Notes: a model not told the origin generated them from the sequence alone. DNA of 64,000 nucleotides from Paraburkholderia unamae (GCF_003268775.1 NZ_QLSU01000018.1:1-64000), one strand, 5' to 3'; counted from the stretch's first letter, positions 8,539-17,555 are shown. Numbers and translations are program-made.

Positions 8539-9392
8539 GCCTCATCACCACCTTGCGCGTGAAGGCGGCCCCTGGTCCGCGCGTGGACGCTGGCGCTTTG
8601 TTGCCCGCGCAACTTTGCGCACTGCCGGTGGCCGCGATCGAGCGCATGACGCTGCCCGCCGGCAACGAGCGGTGCATGGTGGGTGACCTGTTCGAGGTCT
8701 CGCAATCGTCGCGCGCTCCGGACGTCACTGGAGGCACGGACGCCTCGAACGACGAAGCCACGCTGGTGATCGACGGCGACGCCCCGTGGCTCGACCACGT
8801 CGGCGCGCGCATGACGCACGGGAACCTGCTTGTGCGCGGCTCGGCGGGCGACGCGAGCGGCTTCCAGATGACCGGGGGCGCGTTGCGCATAGAAGGCAAT
8901 GCGGGGCACTTCACCGCATGCGAAATGCGCGGCGGCCGGTTGACGGTGCGCGGCCACAGCGGCGACTTCGCCGCCGGTGCGCGCGCGGGCGAAATGGAAG
9001 GCATGACGGGCGGCGCGCTGACGATTCACGGCAACGCGGGCGCGCGCCTGGCCGACCGCATGCGGCGCGGCCTCGTGCTGGTGGGCGGCGACGCGGGCGA
9101 GTTCGCCGCGTCCCGGCTCGTGGCGGGCACCGTGGGCGTGGCCGGGCGGCTGGGCGCGCACTACGCGTACGGCATGCGGCGCGGCACGCTGTTGCTCGCG
9201 CAACGGCCCGATCGCCTGCCACCCACCTTCACCGAAGGCGGGCGTGGTTTCGAGGTGTTCTGGGCGCTGCTCGTGCGCAGCCTCGCCAACGAAATCGCGC
9301 CGTTTTCGCAGTGGCGCGCGGCCCGCCCGCCCACGCGATACACCGGCGACCTCGCGGTCGACGGGCGAGGAGAAATACTGCTCGCCGGTTAG
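8535..9392 (+). CDS. fhcC: Formyltransferase/hydrolase complex subunit C
   Basis: FhcC, 285 aa, homologous to subunit C of formylmethanofuran dehydrogenase. It has the repeated GxxGxxxG-type right-handed beta-helix also found in the C-terminal domain of glutamate synthase; repeats such as GGALRIEGNAGHFTACEMRGGRLTVRGHSGDFAAG run through the middle. In the complex it helps hold FhcA and FhcD together. It overlaps fhcD by 4 nt and is followed by a 54-nt gap before the cytochrome gene, so the transcript probably continues. Confidence 0.9.
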   Translation: MSLITTLRVKAAPGPRVDAGALLPAQLCALPVAAIERMTLPAGNERCMVGDLFEVSQSSRAPDVTGGTDASNDEATLVIDGDAPWLDHVGARMTHGNLLVRGSAGDASGFQMTGGALRIEGNAGHFTACEMRGGRLTVRGHSGDFAAGARAGEMEGMTGGALTIHGNAGARLADRMRRGLVLVGGDAGEFAASRLVAGTVGVAGRLGAHYAYGMRRGTLLLAQRPDRLPPTFTEGGRGFEVFWALLVRSLANEIAPFSQWRAARPPTRYTGDLAVDGRGEILLAG

Positions 9393-9446
9393 CAAACCGG
9401 AGTTGCACAGAAGTACGAAACAAACACCAATAGAAAGGAGACAAGC

Positions 9447-9989
9447 ATGACGATGGCGCATTCCCGCACGGCGGCGCGCTACACCGGCTCGATGATCGCG
9501 CTGCACTGGCTGATTGCGCTCGGCATTGTCGGCCTGCTCGCGCTCGGCCTGTATATGGTCTCGCTGCCCAAAGGGCTGCCGCTCAAGTCAACGCTCATCA
9601 ATCTGCACAAGTCGCTGGGACTGACGATTTTCCTGCTCGTGCTTCTACGCATCATGGCGCGGGCGGCGCACACATCGCCGCCCCTGCCGCCGATGCGTGC
9701 GTGGCAACGCGCCGCCGCGCGCACTACGCAGGGCCTTTTATATCTGGCCATGGTCGCGATGCCGCTGAGCGGCTACTTCGGCTCGTCGTTCAACCGCTTC
9801 GGCACGCGCTTCTGGGGCATCGCGCTGCCGAAGTGGGGCTGGGACGACGCGGGCTTGCGCGAGCGCTTCTTCGGTCTGCACGAAGTGCTCGCCTGGGTGC
9901 TGATCGCGTTGATCGTTCTACACGTGGCCGGTGCGCTCAAACATCAATGGATCGACCGCGACAATCTGCTTGCAAGGATGCTGCCATGA
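9447..9989 (+). CDS. Cytochrome b561 family membrane protein
   Basis: A 180-aa integral membrane di-haem cytochrome b561. Four hydrophobic segments are visible at about residues 17-37, 51-67, 95-112 and 141-161. Conserved histidines likely to bind haem occur in IALHWLIALG, NLHKSLGLT, FGLHEVLAW and VLHVAGALKH. AAAGGAG sits well placed before ATG 9447. It ends in an ATGA overlap with pqqB. Placement suggests it passes electrons between quinone and a PQQ-linked periplasmic dehydrogenase, which is inference. Confidence 0.85.
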   Translation: MTMAHSRTAARYTGSMIALHWLIALGIVGLLALGLYMVSLPKGLPLKSTLINLHKSLGLTIFLLVLLRIMARAAHTSPPLPPMRAWQRAAARTTQGLLYLAMVAMPLSGYFGSSFNRFGTRFWGIALPKWGWDDAGLRERFFGLHEVLAWVLIALIVLHVAGALKHQWIDRDNLLARMLP

Positions 9990-10951
9990 CGGGCCAACAC
10001 ACGCGACGCAACATGAAGATCAAGGTGCTCGGCTCCGCCGCGGGCGGCGGCTTTCCGCAATGGAACTGCAATTGCCGCAACTGCGACGGCGTGCGCCGCG
10101 GCACGGTGAAGGCGACGCGGCGCACGCAGTCGTCGATCGCGGTGAGCGCGAACGGCGAGGACTGGCTGCTCGTCAACGCTTCGCCCGACCTGCTCGCGCA
10201 GATCGCGGCCAACCCGGAGTTGCAGCCCGCGCGGCGCGTGCGTGACAGCGGCATTGCCGCCGCGCTCGTGATCGACGCGCAGATCGACCACGTGACCGGC
10301 CTGCTGATGCTGCGCGAGCGCGACACGCCCCTGCCGCTCTACGCCACCGACGCGGTCTGGCAAGACCTGTCGAGCGGCTTTCCGGTGACGAAGATGCTGT
10401 CGCACTATTGCGGCGTGGCGCATCGCCGCATCGCACTCGACGGCGCGCCGCTCGCCGTTGCGGGGCTGGAAGGCATACGCATCGACGCGTTGCCGCTGTC
10501 GAGCAAGGCGCCGCCCTACTCGCCGCATCGCCACGCGCCGGAGCGCGGCGACAACATCGGCCTGCTTTTCACGAACCTGCACACGGGCAAGCGCGTGTTC
10601 TACGCGCCGGGACTCGGCGAGGTCGAGGACCATGTGCTCGCGGCCATGCGCGAGGCGGATTTGCTGCTCGTGGACGGCACGATGTGGACCGGCGACGAAA
10701 TGATCCGGCTCGGCCTGTCGAGCAAGACCGCGGCCGAAATGGGGCATCTCGCGCAAAGCGGCCCCAACGGCATGATCGAGGTGCTCGATTCGATCGGCGG
10801 ACGTGATGGACGTGATGGACGTGACGTGCGCAAGGTGCTCATTCATATCAACAACACCAATCCGATACTCGTCGAGGACAGCCCGGAGCGCCGCGTGCTG
10901 ATCGAGCACGGTATCGAGGTAGCCCATGACGGCATGACATTCGAGCTTTGA
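9986..10951 (+). CDS. pqqB: PQQ biosynthesis protein PqqB, metallo-beta-lactamase fold
   Basis: PqqB, 321 aa, is a metallo-hydrolase-fold oxygenase in PQQ synthesis. It shows KIKVLGSAAGGGFPQWNCNC, DAQIDHVTGLLMLRE and HINNTNPIL, all typical of the family. ATG 9986 has AAGGA 7 nt upstream and overlaps the cytochrome stop. The classical start would be the Met at 10013 (MKIKVLG), giving the usual length. A loop near residues 272-280 reads GRDGRDGRD, made by three 9-bp repeats (10799-10825). Confidence 0.93.
   Translation: MTGQHTRRNMKIKVLGSAAGGGFPQWNCNCRNCDGVRRGTVKATRRTQSSIAVSANGEDWLLVNASPDLLAQIAANPELQPARRVRDSGIAAALVIDAQIDHVTGLLMLRERDTPLPLYATDAVWQDLSSGFPVTKMLSHYCGVAHRRIALDGAPLAVAGLEGIRIDALPLSSKAPPYSPHRHAPERGDNIGLLFTNLHTGKRVFYAPGLGEVEDHVLAAMREADLLLVDGTMWTGDEMIRLGLSSKTAAEMGHLAQSGPNGMIEVLDSIGGRDGRDGRDVRKVLIHINNTNPILVEDSPERRVLIEHGIEVAHDGMTFEL
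10799..10825 (+). repeat. Three tandem 9-bp repeats inside pqqB
   Basis: Units GGACGTGAT, GGACGTGAT and GGACGTGAC encode the repeated tripeptide GRD in a surface loop. The unit length is a multiple of three, so copy changes keep the reading frame. Confidence 0.8.
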
Positions 10952-11017
10952 GGCGCGAAAGATGAAGTGATGTAGTTCGGTATACGAAGTTTATTCATGA
11001 AAAGAATCGGAGACGGC

Positions 11018-11770
11018 ATGAACGCAAAAGACATCCTGCACGCGGCAACACCGGGCGAAGCGCAGGCGACGGAACACGACAGCGGGTCCGCATGGACGCG
11101 CGAAGCGTTCGAAGACCGCCTGCGCGCAAAGGGCGTGGCGTACCACATTCACCATCCGTTCAACGTGAAGATGAATAGCGGCGGCTGCTCGCCCGAGCAG
11201 ATCCGCGGCTGGGTGGCCAACCGCTTCTACTACCAGATCAACATTCCGCTCAAGGACGCCGCGGTCCTCTCCAACTGCCCCGATCGCGAAACGCGCCGCC
11301 GCTGGGTGCAGCGCATTCTCGACCACGACGGCTACGGCGACGAGGAAGGCGGCATCGAAACCTGGGCGCGTCTCGGCGACGCGGTCGGCCTCTCGCGCGA
11401 CGATCTCTGGTCGCTCAAGCTCGTGACGCCCGGCGTGCGCTTCGCCGTGGACGCCTACGTGAATTTCGCGCGCCGCGCGCCGTGGCAGGAGGCCGTGTGT
11501 TCGTCACTCACGGAGATGTTCGCGCCGCAGGTGCACCGCGACCGGCTGGCGAGCTGGCCCGGGCACTACCCGTGGATCGAACCCGCCGGACTCGCGTATT
11601 TCCGCTCGCGCATCACCCTCGCGCAGCGCGACGTGGAGCACGGGCTCGAAGTCACGCTCGCGCATTTCGTGCGCCGCGAGCAGCAGGAGCGCGCGCTGGA
11701 GATCCTCCAGTTCAAGCTCGACATCCTGTGGACCATGCTGGACTCGATCGAGAAGGCCTTTCCGCAATGA
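11018..11770 (+). CDS. pqqC: PQQ synthase PqqC
   Basis: PqqC, 250 aa, is the cofactor-free oxidase that completes PQQ by ring closure and an eight-electron oxidation. Signatures include YHIHHPFNVKMNSG, IRGWVANRFYYQINIPLKDA, ILDHDGYGDEEGGIETW and ERALEILQFKLDILWTMLD. The ATG at 11018 has GGAG 5 nt upstream; an earlier in-frame ATG at 10997 lacks one. The gap from pqqB is 66 nt and does not encode a PqqA peptide. It overlaps pqqD by 4 nt. Confidence 0.95.
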   Translation: MNAKDILHAATPGEAQATEHDSGSAWTREAFEDRLRAKGVAYHIHHPFNVKMNSGGCSPEQIRGWVANRFYYQINIPLKDAAVLSNCPDRETRRRWVQRILDHDGYGDEEGGIETWARLGDAVGLSRDDLWSLKLVTPGVRFAVDAYVNFARRAPWQEAVCSSLTEMFAPQVHRDRLASWPGHYPWIEPAGLAYFRSRITLAQRDVEHGLEVTLAHFVRREQQERALEILQFKLDILWTMLDSIEKAFPQ

Positions 11771-12015
11771 ACCTCACGCTCAGCAAGCGCTTTCGCCTGC
11801 AATGGGAACCGGCGCAGAACGCCCACGTCCTGCTCTACCCCGAAGGCATGGTGCAACTCAACCCGAGCGCCGCGCAAATCCTCCTGCGCTGCGACGGCTC
11901 GCGCGAGATCGACGCGCTGATCGACGACCTGGAACGCGCCTTCGAGACGACCGGCATCGGCCCCGAAGTGCGCGCGTTCGTGAGCCACGCCCAGCAGCGC
12001 GGCTGGCTGGAGTAA
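11767..12015 (+). CDS. pqqD: PqqA-binding chaperone PqqD
   Basis: PqqD, 82 aa, is a peptide chaperone that presents PqqA to the radical SAM enzyme PqqE. It has the family pattern RFRLQWEPAQNAHVLLYPEG, followed by NPSAAQILLRCDG and a C-terminal helix ending QRGWLE. The ATG overlaps the pqqC stop (ATGA). It is a stand-alone gene here, not fused to pqqC or pqqE. Confidence 0.93.
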   Translation: MNLTLSKRFRLQWEPAQNAHVLLYPEGMVQLNPSAAQILLRCDGSREIDALIDDLERAFETTGIGPEVRAFVSHAQQRGWLE

Positions 12016-12019
12016 CACC

Positions 12020-13237
12020 ATGACCGACCTCTCGCATCCCATGACTGTGGCCGGGACCGCACCCGCAACCGCGCCCGCCGTGGCACCCCCGCTCTGGCTG
12101 CTCGCGGAGCTGACTTACCGCTGCCCGCTGCACTGCGCGTTCTGCTACAACCCGCTCGACTACACCTCGCACAACCGCGAACTGAGCACGGAGCAATGGG
12201 TCGGCGTGTTGCGCGAAGCGCGCGCGCTGGGCGCGGCGCAACTGGGTTTCTCGGGCGGCGAGCCGCTCATGCGCGACGACCTGGAAGTGCTGGTGGCAGA
12301 AGCGCACACGCTCGGCTTCTACACGAATCTCATCACCTCGGGCGTCGGCCTGACCGACCAGCGGCTCGGCGCGCTCAAGGCCGCGGGCCTCGACCATATC
12401 CAGCTGTCGTTCCAGGACTCCACCCAGGCGCTCAACGACTTTCTCAGCAGCACGCGTACCTTCGACCTGAAGCAGCGCGTGGCCACGGCGATCAAGCAGC
12501 ACGGCTTTCCCATGGTGCTCAACTGCGTGCTGCATCGCTACAACCTCCCGCATGTCGACAAGATCATCGACATGGCGCTCGCCATGGGCGCGGAATATCT
12601 GGAGCTGGCGAACACGCAGTACTACGGCTGGGCGCGCCAGAACCAGGCGCAGCTCATGCCCACGCGCGAACAGCTCGAAGAGGCCGAGGCCGTGGTGGAG
12701 CGCTACCGCCGCACGCACGGCGATCGCTGCCAGATTTTCTTTGTCGTGCCCGACTACTTCGAGCGCCGCCCCAAGCGCTGCATGAACGGCTGGGGCGCGG
12801 TGTTTCTCGGCGTCGCGCCCGACGGCGCGGCGCTGCCCTGCCACGCGGCGCGCGGCCTGCCCGGCCTCGTGCTGCCGAATGTGCGCGACATGTCGCTGCG
12901 CGAGATCTGGCAGGAGAGCGACGCGTTCTCGCGTTTTCGCGGCCTCGACTGGATGAAGGAGCCCTGCCGCAGTTGCAGCGAGAAGGAGCACGACCTCGGC
13001 GGCTGCCGCTGCCAGGCGTTTCTGCTCACGGGCGACGCGGCCAACGCCGACCCGGTCTGCGACAAGTCGCCCGCCCATGAAGCCGTGGTGAAGGTGGTGA
13101 ACGCGGCCCGCCGCGCGGCCTCCGGGGAGCAAGCGCGCGAGCAACCCATCCTGTTTCGCAACGACGCCAACTCACGCCAGCTGGCCGCCGCCCACGCGGG
13201 CGGCGAGCCGTGCGGGCGCAGCCACACGGAAGGTTGA
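12020..13237 (+). CDS. pqqE: PqqA peptide cyclase PqqE, radical SAM/SPASM
   Basis: PqqE, 405 aa, makes the Glu-Tyr carbon-carbon link in PqqA. The radical SAM cluster motif is CPLHCAFC with Cys35, Cys39 and Cys42. The SPASM region carries several more cysteines (CMNGWGAVF, PCHAARG, CRSCSEKEHDLGGCRCQ) for auxiliary iron-sulfur clusters. The N-terminal 20 residues are Ala/Pro-rich and the C-terminal 50 residues extend past the usual end. It lies 4 nt after pqqD and 2 nt before the response-regulator ATG, so this is one transcription unit. Confidence 0.95.
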   Translation: MTDLSHPMTVAGTAPATAPAVAPPLWLLAELTYRCPLHCAFCYNPLDYTSHNRELSTEQWVGVLREARALGAAQLGFSGGEPLMRDDLEVLVAEAHTLGFYTNLITSGVGLTDQRLGALKAAGLDHIQLSFQDSTQALNDFLSSTRTFDLKQRVATAIKQHGFPMVLNCVLHRYNLPHVDKIIDMALAMGAEYLELANTQYYGWARQNQAQLMPTREQLEEAEAVVERYRRTHGDRCQIFFVVPDYFERRPKRCMNGWGAVFLGVAPDGAALPCHAARGLPGLVLPNVRDMSLREIWQESDAFSRFRGLDWMKEPCRSCSEKEHDLGGCRCQAFLLTGDAANADPVCDKSPAHEAVVKVVNAARRAASGEQAREQPILFRNDANSRQLAAAHAGGEPCGRSHTEG

Positions 13238-13239
13238 CC

Positions 13240-13902
13240 ATGACACCGGGAGACATCGCCGTTCTGCTCGTCGACGATCATGCGGTGGTGCGTGAAGGCT
13301 ACCGCCGCCTGCTCGAACTGGGCACGGACGTCCGCGTATGCGGAGAAGCGGCCGACGCGGCCCAGGCCTATCAGCGCTTTTGCGCGCTGCGCCCCGACGT
13401 GGTGGTGATGGACGTTTCATTGCCGGGGGCAAGCGGCATCGAAGCGATGCGGCGCATGCTCGCCAGAGAGCCCGACGCGCGCGTGCTGATTTTCAGCGCG
13501 CACGAAGAAGCGATCTTCGTGCGGCGCGCGCTCGACGCGGGCGCGCTCGGCTACGTGACCAAGGCTAGCGCCCCCGACGTGCTGATGGAGGCGGTGCGCA
13601 CGGTTGCGCGGCGCGCGAGCTATCTGAGCCCGGATATCTCGCAGGCGCTCGCGCTGCGCAACGCCTATAGCGAAGGGCCGCCGGGGCGGCAATTGTCGGC
13701 GCGCGAGTTCGAGGTGATGCGTCTGCTCGTGCAGGGCTACACGCTCGTGAGCATTGCCGAGAAGCTCGGGCTGAGCCAGAAGACGGTGGCCAACCACCAG
13801 TCGGTGATCCGCCAGAAGTTCGGCGCGGACAATGGCGTGCAGCTCGCGCAAATGGCGAGCCGCCTGGGCCTTCAGTTCACGGGCTCGGCCAGCCCCGCCT
13901 GA
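13240..13902 (+). CDS. NarL/LuxR-type response regulator
   Basis: A 220-aa response regulator. The receiver domain has the acidic pair Asp12-Asp13, phospho-acceptor Asp58 (VVVMDVSLPG) and Lys108 (YVTKAS). The LuxR helix-turn-helix spans about 150-210 (LSAREFEVMRLLV...LGLSQKTVANHQSVIRQKF). GGAAGG lies 7 nt before ATG 13240. It directly follows pqqE, and its sensor kinase gene is convergent. Similar LuxR regulators (AgmR/ExaE types) control PQQ and alcohol dehydrogenase genes in pseudomonads; that role here is inferred. Confidence 0.9.
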   Translation: MTPGDIAVLLVDDHAVVREGYRRLLELGTDVRVCGEAADAAQAYQRFCALRPDVVVMDVSLPGASGIEAMRRMLAREPDARVLIFSAHEEAIFVRRALDAGALGYVTKASAPDVLMEAVRTVARRASYLSPDISQALALRNAYSEGPPGRQLSAREFEVMRLLVQGYTLVSIAEKLGLSQKTVANHQSVIRQKFGADNGVQLAQMASRLGLQFTGSASPA

Positions 13903-14900
13903 GAGGGCACCCGCGCGCAGATCAGGAAACCGCCCTCGGGCTTGCTCGCCACGTGAAACTCGCCGCCGAGCGCTTCCACCCGCTCGCGCATGCCGATCAG
14001 GCCCAGCCCGCGCCGCGGCTTCTCCAGATCGACGCCGGGACCGTCGTCGGCCAGCGTGACGACGATCTCGTCGATCTGCGCCGCGAGCGGCGGTTGCCCT
14101 TCCTGGACCTCGCGCGGCGCACGCACCATGAACACCTCCACGCGCGCGGCGGGCGCGAACTTCGAGACGTTCGTGAGCCCTTCCTGCACCAGCCGGTAGA
14201 GCGTGATGGTGAGCGCGTCGCTCAGGCCCGTGAAATCCCCTTCGATCGTGAGCTGGAACGAGGCCTGCGGCAGCCGCTCGCGCCAGCCGTCCACGCAATG
14301 CTCCAGCGCGCTCGGCAAGCCGAATTCGTCGAGCCCGATGGGCCGCAGCCGCCGGATCATGCCGCCGATCTGCCGGTAGACGTGGCTCGCGCTCTGCATG
14401 AGCGCCACGGCGATACGCTGGATTTCCGGCTCGCGCGTCTCGGCCAGATCGCGAATGCGCGCCGCGTCGAGCGAGATCGCGTTCAGGTACTGCCCCAGTT
14501 CGTCGTGCAGTTCGCGCGCGAGATGGCGGCGTTCGTGCTCCTGCACCTGCAACGCCTGGTTGGCGAGCCGCCGGTTGTCGGCAAGGAGACGCTCGGCCTG
14601 CTCCTCGAGCGCCCGGCGATAACGCAGTTCGCGGCGCGCCTCGCGATAGCGGCGCCATGCGAACCACGCGAGCCCCACCGAAAGCACGCATAGCGTGCCC
14701 GGCAATTCGTCGACCTGGAAGCGTTCGAGACCGCGCGTCCAGCGATAGGCGCGCTCGCTGAAATCGAAGGTCGAGCCGAGCACGGCGGCGAGCACCGCGA
14801 ACGCCAGCACCCACGCAAGATCGCGCCACACCGTGGAGTGCGGCGGCTCGGCTCGCGCGTTTGCTCGCGAAGAAGAAGGGGTTGGGAAGTCGCTTGCCAT
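13872..14900 (-). CDS. Sensor histidine kinase, NarX/UhpB (HisKA_3) type
   Basis: A 342-aa sensor kinase. Two hydrophobic segments at about 27-44 and 66-82 bracket a short loop, so it has only a small sensory domain. A coiled-coil region (about 85-125) leads to the HisKA_3 motif RHLARELHDELGQYLN with phospho-acceptor His132. The ATPase domain has TLADDGPGVD and GLGLIGMRERV. Its last 31 bases overlap, tail to tail, the response-regulator gene that it probably phosphorylates. The upstream gap to the TonB receptor gene is divergent. Confidence 0.9.
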   Translation of the reverse strand: MASDFPTPSSSRANARAEPPHSTVWRDLAWVLAFAVLAAVLGSTFDFSERAYRWTRGLERFQVDELPGTLCVLSVGLAWFAWRRYREARRELRYRRALEEQAERLLADNRRLANQALQVQEHERRHLARELHDELGQYLNAISLDAARIRDLAETREPEIQRIAVALMQSASHVYRQIGGMIRRLRPIGLDEFGLPSALEHCVDGWRERLPQASFQLTIEGDFTGLSDALTITLYRLVQEGLTNVSKFAPAARVEVFMVRAPREVQEGQPPLAAQIDEIVVTLADDGPGVDLEKPRRGLGLIGMRERVEALGGEFHVASKPEGGFLICARVPSQAGLAEPVN

Positions 14901-15123
14901 CGCTTTGCATTCTACTCAGGCCACACGCGTACCGAAGATGCCGCGACGCCCTCAGGAAGCTTTCCCTTTCATTTCGGGAAAAGGTCCCGGGTCATGCGCC
15001 GCGCCGTATGCGAAGCTTTACACACACTGAAAGAAAGCGCCACGTACACCCGACGCACACCGTCACACCGTCACGCAGCCGCGCTCACGCACCGATAAAA
15101 CCGATAAAGCAGGAGACACGACC

Positions 15124-17481
15124 ATGAGCATGCCATCGCGCGCGCGCCGCGTAAAACGCTTCCCCCACTTGCGCAAACGGGCGGGCATCACGCTCGGCTT
15201 CGGCAGCGCCCTCGCAAGCCTTTCCGTCACCGCGTGGGCGCAGGCCGAGCCCGCCGTGGCGGCTTCGGCCGCCGAAGCCGCGCCCGCGCCCGCCGCCGCG
15301 ACGACTCCCCCCGTCACCACGCTCGCGCCGATCGTCGTGGTCGGCACCACGCCGCTCCTTGGCATCGGCACGCCGCTTTCGCTTGTGCCCGCCAACGTGC
15401 AGACCGTGCACGCGAAAGACCTCGAACAGCAGCACCGCAGCACGCTCACCGAATACTTCGAGCGCAACCTGCCGAGCGTCGATATCAACGACGCGCAGGG
15501 CAACCCGTATCAGGTCAACGTGAATTACCGGGGCTTCACGGCTTCGCCGGTGCTCGGCACGCCGCAAGGCCTTTCGGTGTTTCTCGACGGCGTGCGCGTG
15601 AACGAGCCCTTCGGCGACGTGGTGAACTGGGATCTGCTGCCGCAGCAGGCGATCGACACCATCCAGTTGATTCCCGGCTCGAACCCGACCTACGGGCTCA
15701 ACACGCTGGGCGGCGCGCTCGTCATCACGACCAAGAACGGCAAGACGAGCCCCGGCGGCGAAGCCGAAGTGGCGCTGGGCTCGTGGGGCCGCAAGACCGC
15801 GCAGATCGAACAGGGCGGCACGATCGGCCAGAACCTCGACTACTACGTGACAGGCACCGCCACCAACGACAACGGCTGGGCGGAGCAGAACGCAAGCCGC
15901 GTGCGCCAGGGCTTCGGCAAGCTGCGCTACACCGACGCCGACACCACGCTCTCGCTTTCGGCGGGCGGCGCGGACAACGACCTGTACGGCACGCAGACGA
16001 TCCCGAAGTCCTTCCTCGACAATCGCAAGCAACCCTACACGTATCCGGACCTCAACCAGAACAGCGCGGCCTTTGTGACGCTCTCGGGCGACCGCTATAT
16101 CACCGACAACGTGCAATTGAGCGGCAATGCGTACTATCGCCATTTCCGCAACCGCAACGTGAGCAGCAACACCAACCCGAATTACGGCGAGGTGGAAGAC
16201 GACGGCGACATCGACACCACGCAGGCTACCAACGAGCAGTCGGTGGTCTCGACCGACAGCTACGGCGCGAGCCTCCAGCTCACGCTGCTCGGCAAGCTGG
16301 GCGGCATGGACAACCAGTTCGTCGGCGGCATTTCGGCCGATATCGCCAACTCCAGCTACACGCAGTCGTCGCAGGACGCGTACTTCACCCCGACGCGCGC
16401 GACCATCGGCATTGGCGACTTCGAGCAGGAGACGGCCGCCAACACGCACAACTCGACCTACGGTATCTATCTTCAGGATACCTTGTCGATCACCAAGCAA
16501 CTGTCGATCATGCTCGCCGGGCGCTACAACTGGGCAAGCGCCACCATTGGCGACGCGAGCGGCACGCAGCCGCAGCTCGACGGGCACCATACGTTCTCAC
16601 GTTTCAATCCGGCCGTCGGCATCAACTGGAATCCGAACAACGCCTTCACGGCCTACGCGACCTATAACGAAGGCATGCGTTCGCCCACGGCGATCGAACT
16701 GGCCTGCGCCGACCCCGCCGCGCCCTGCTCGCTGCCCAACGACTTCGTCTCGGACCCGGACCTTCAGCCGGTGATCTCCAAGACCTTCGAAGTCGGCGCA
16801 CGCGGACGCGTCGGCGCCTCCACGACCTGGAGCGCCGCCGCGTACAGCACGACGCTCGACAACGATATCCAGTTCATCGCCAGCAACGGCGCCACGAGCA
16901 ATCAGGGCTACTTCCAGAACGTGGGCCGCACGCTGCGCCAGGGCTTCGAGCTTTCGGGGCATACGCAAGTCGGTCCCGTGGCCGTCACGGCGAGCTACAG
17001 CTATGTGAACGCGACTTACCGTTCGACCTGGACCGAAAACAGCCCGAGCAACTCCAGCGCCGACGCCGACGGCAATATCACCGTGAAATCCGGCGACCAT
17101 ATTCCCGGCATTCCGGCGAACACGGTCAAGCTGCGGCTCGACTACGCGCCCTTCCCGAAGTGGAATATCGGCACCAATCTCGTGTGGCGCGGCAGCATCT
17201 ACGCGCAGGGCGACGAGAACAATCAAGACGTGAACGGCAAGATTTCCGGCTATCTGCTGGTCGACCTCGACACCACCTACCAGGTCACGAAGCAGTTGCA
17301 GGTGTGGGCCAATATCACGAACCTGCTGGACAAGCGCTATGCCACGTTCGGCGCGCTCGGCGAGAACTTCTTCAATGGTCCGAACCATTCGTTCGACGGC
17401 TCCAACCCGACCAACGAGCAGTTCATCGGTCCGGGGGCGCCGCGCGGGTTCTGGGTCGGGCTGCGTTACGCCTGGAAGTGA
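15124..17481 (+). CDS. TonB-dependent outer-membrane receptor, probably PQQ (YncD/PqqU-like) uptake
   Basis: A 785-aa receptor with a signal peptide (basic start, then GITLGFGSALASLSVTAWA), an Ala/Pro linker, a plug domain (about 75-200, with RGFTASPVLGTPQG and NTLGGALVITTKNG) and a 22-strand barrel ending FWVGLRYAWK, an aromatic-then-basic terminus rather than a terminal Phe. A TonB-box-like segment APIVVVG precedes the plug. It lies beside pqq genes and a YVTN beta-propeller gene, as E. coli yncD (pqqU) lies beside yncE, so PQQ is the best guess for substrate. A metal chelate, including a lanthanophore, is an alternative. Confidence 0.85.
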   Translation: MSMPSRARRVKRFPHLRKRAGITLGFGSALASLSVTAWAQAEPAVAASAAEAAPAPAAATTPPVTTLAPIVVVGTTPLLGIGTPLSLVPANVQTVHAKDLEQQHRSTLTEYFERNLPSVDINDAQGNPYQVNVNYRGFTASPVLGTPQGLSVFLDGVRVNEPFGDVVNWDLLPQQAIDTIQLIPGSNPTYGLNTLGGALVITTKNGKTSPGGEAEVALGSWGRKTAQIEQGGTIGQNLDYYVTGTATNDNGWAEQNASRVRQGFGKLRYTDADTTLSLSAGGADNDLYGTQTIPKSFLDNRKQPYTYPDLNQNSAAFVTLSGDRYITDNVQLSGNAYYRHFRNRNVSSNTNPNYGEVEDDGDIDTTQATNEQSVVSTDSYGASLQLTLLGKLGGMDNQFVGGISADIANSSYTQSSQDAYFTPTRATIGIGDFEQETAANTHNSTYGIYLQDTLSITKQLSIMLAGRYNWASATIGDASGTQPQLDGHHTFSRFNPAVGINWNPNNAFTAYATYNEGMRSPTAIELACADPAAPCSLPNDFVSDPDLQPVISKTFEVGARGRVGASTTWSAAAYSTTLDNDIQFIASNGATSNQGYFQNVGRTLRQGFELSGHTQVGPVAVTASYSYVNATYRSTWTENSPSNSSADADGNITVKSGDHIPGIPANTVKLRLDYAPFPKWNIGTNLVWRGSIYAQGDENNQDVNGKISGYLLVDLDTTYQVTKQLQVWANITNLLDKRYATFGALGENFFNGPNHSFDGSNPTNEQFIGPGAPRGFWVGLRYAWK

Positions 17482-17506
17482 GCGAAGCGGCGTGAGCGGA
17501 AATGAA

Positions 17507-17539
17507 CGCGGCGCGCGGGCGATGAGCCCGCGCGCCGCG
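17507..17539. terminator. 14-bp GC-rich hairpin between convergent genes
   Basis: A perfect 14-bp stem with loop GATGA lies between the receptor gene and the beta-propeller gene, which converge here. There is no T-tract on either side, so it may work with Rho or simply protect 3' ends. Confidence 0.6.
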
Positions 17540-17555
17540 CTGCATGGTGAACGGC

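Noticed and set aside
17507..17539. Very GC-rich hairpin as a possible structured RNA
   Set aside because: A simple stem with a five-base loop between convergent genes is better explained as a transcript end.
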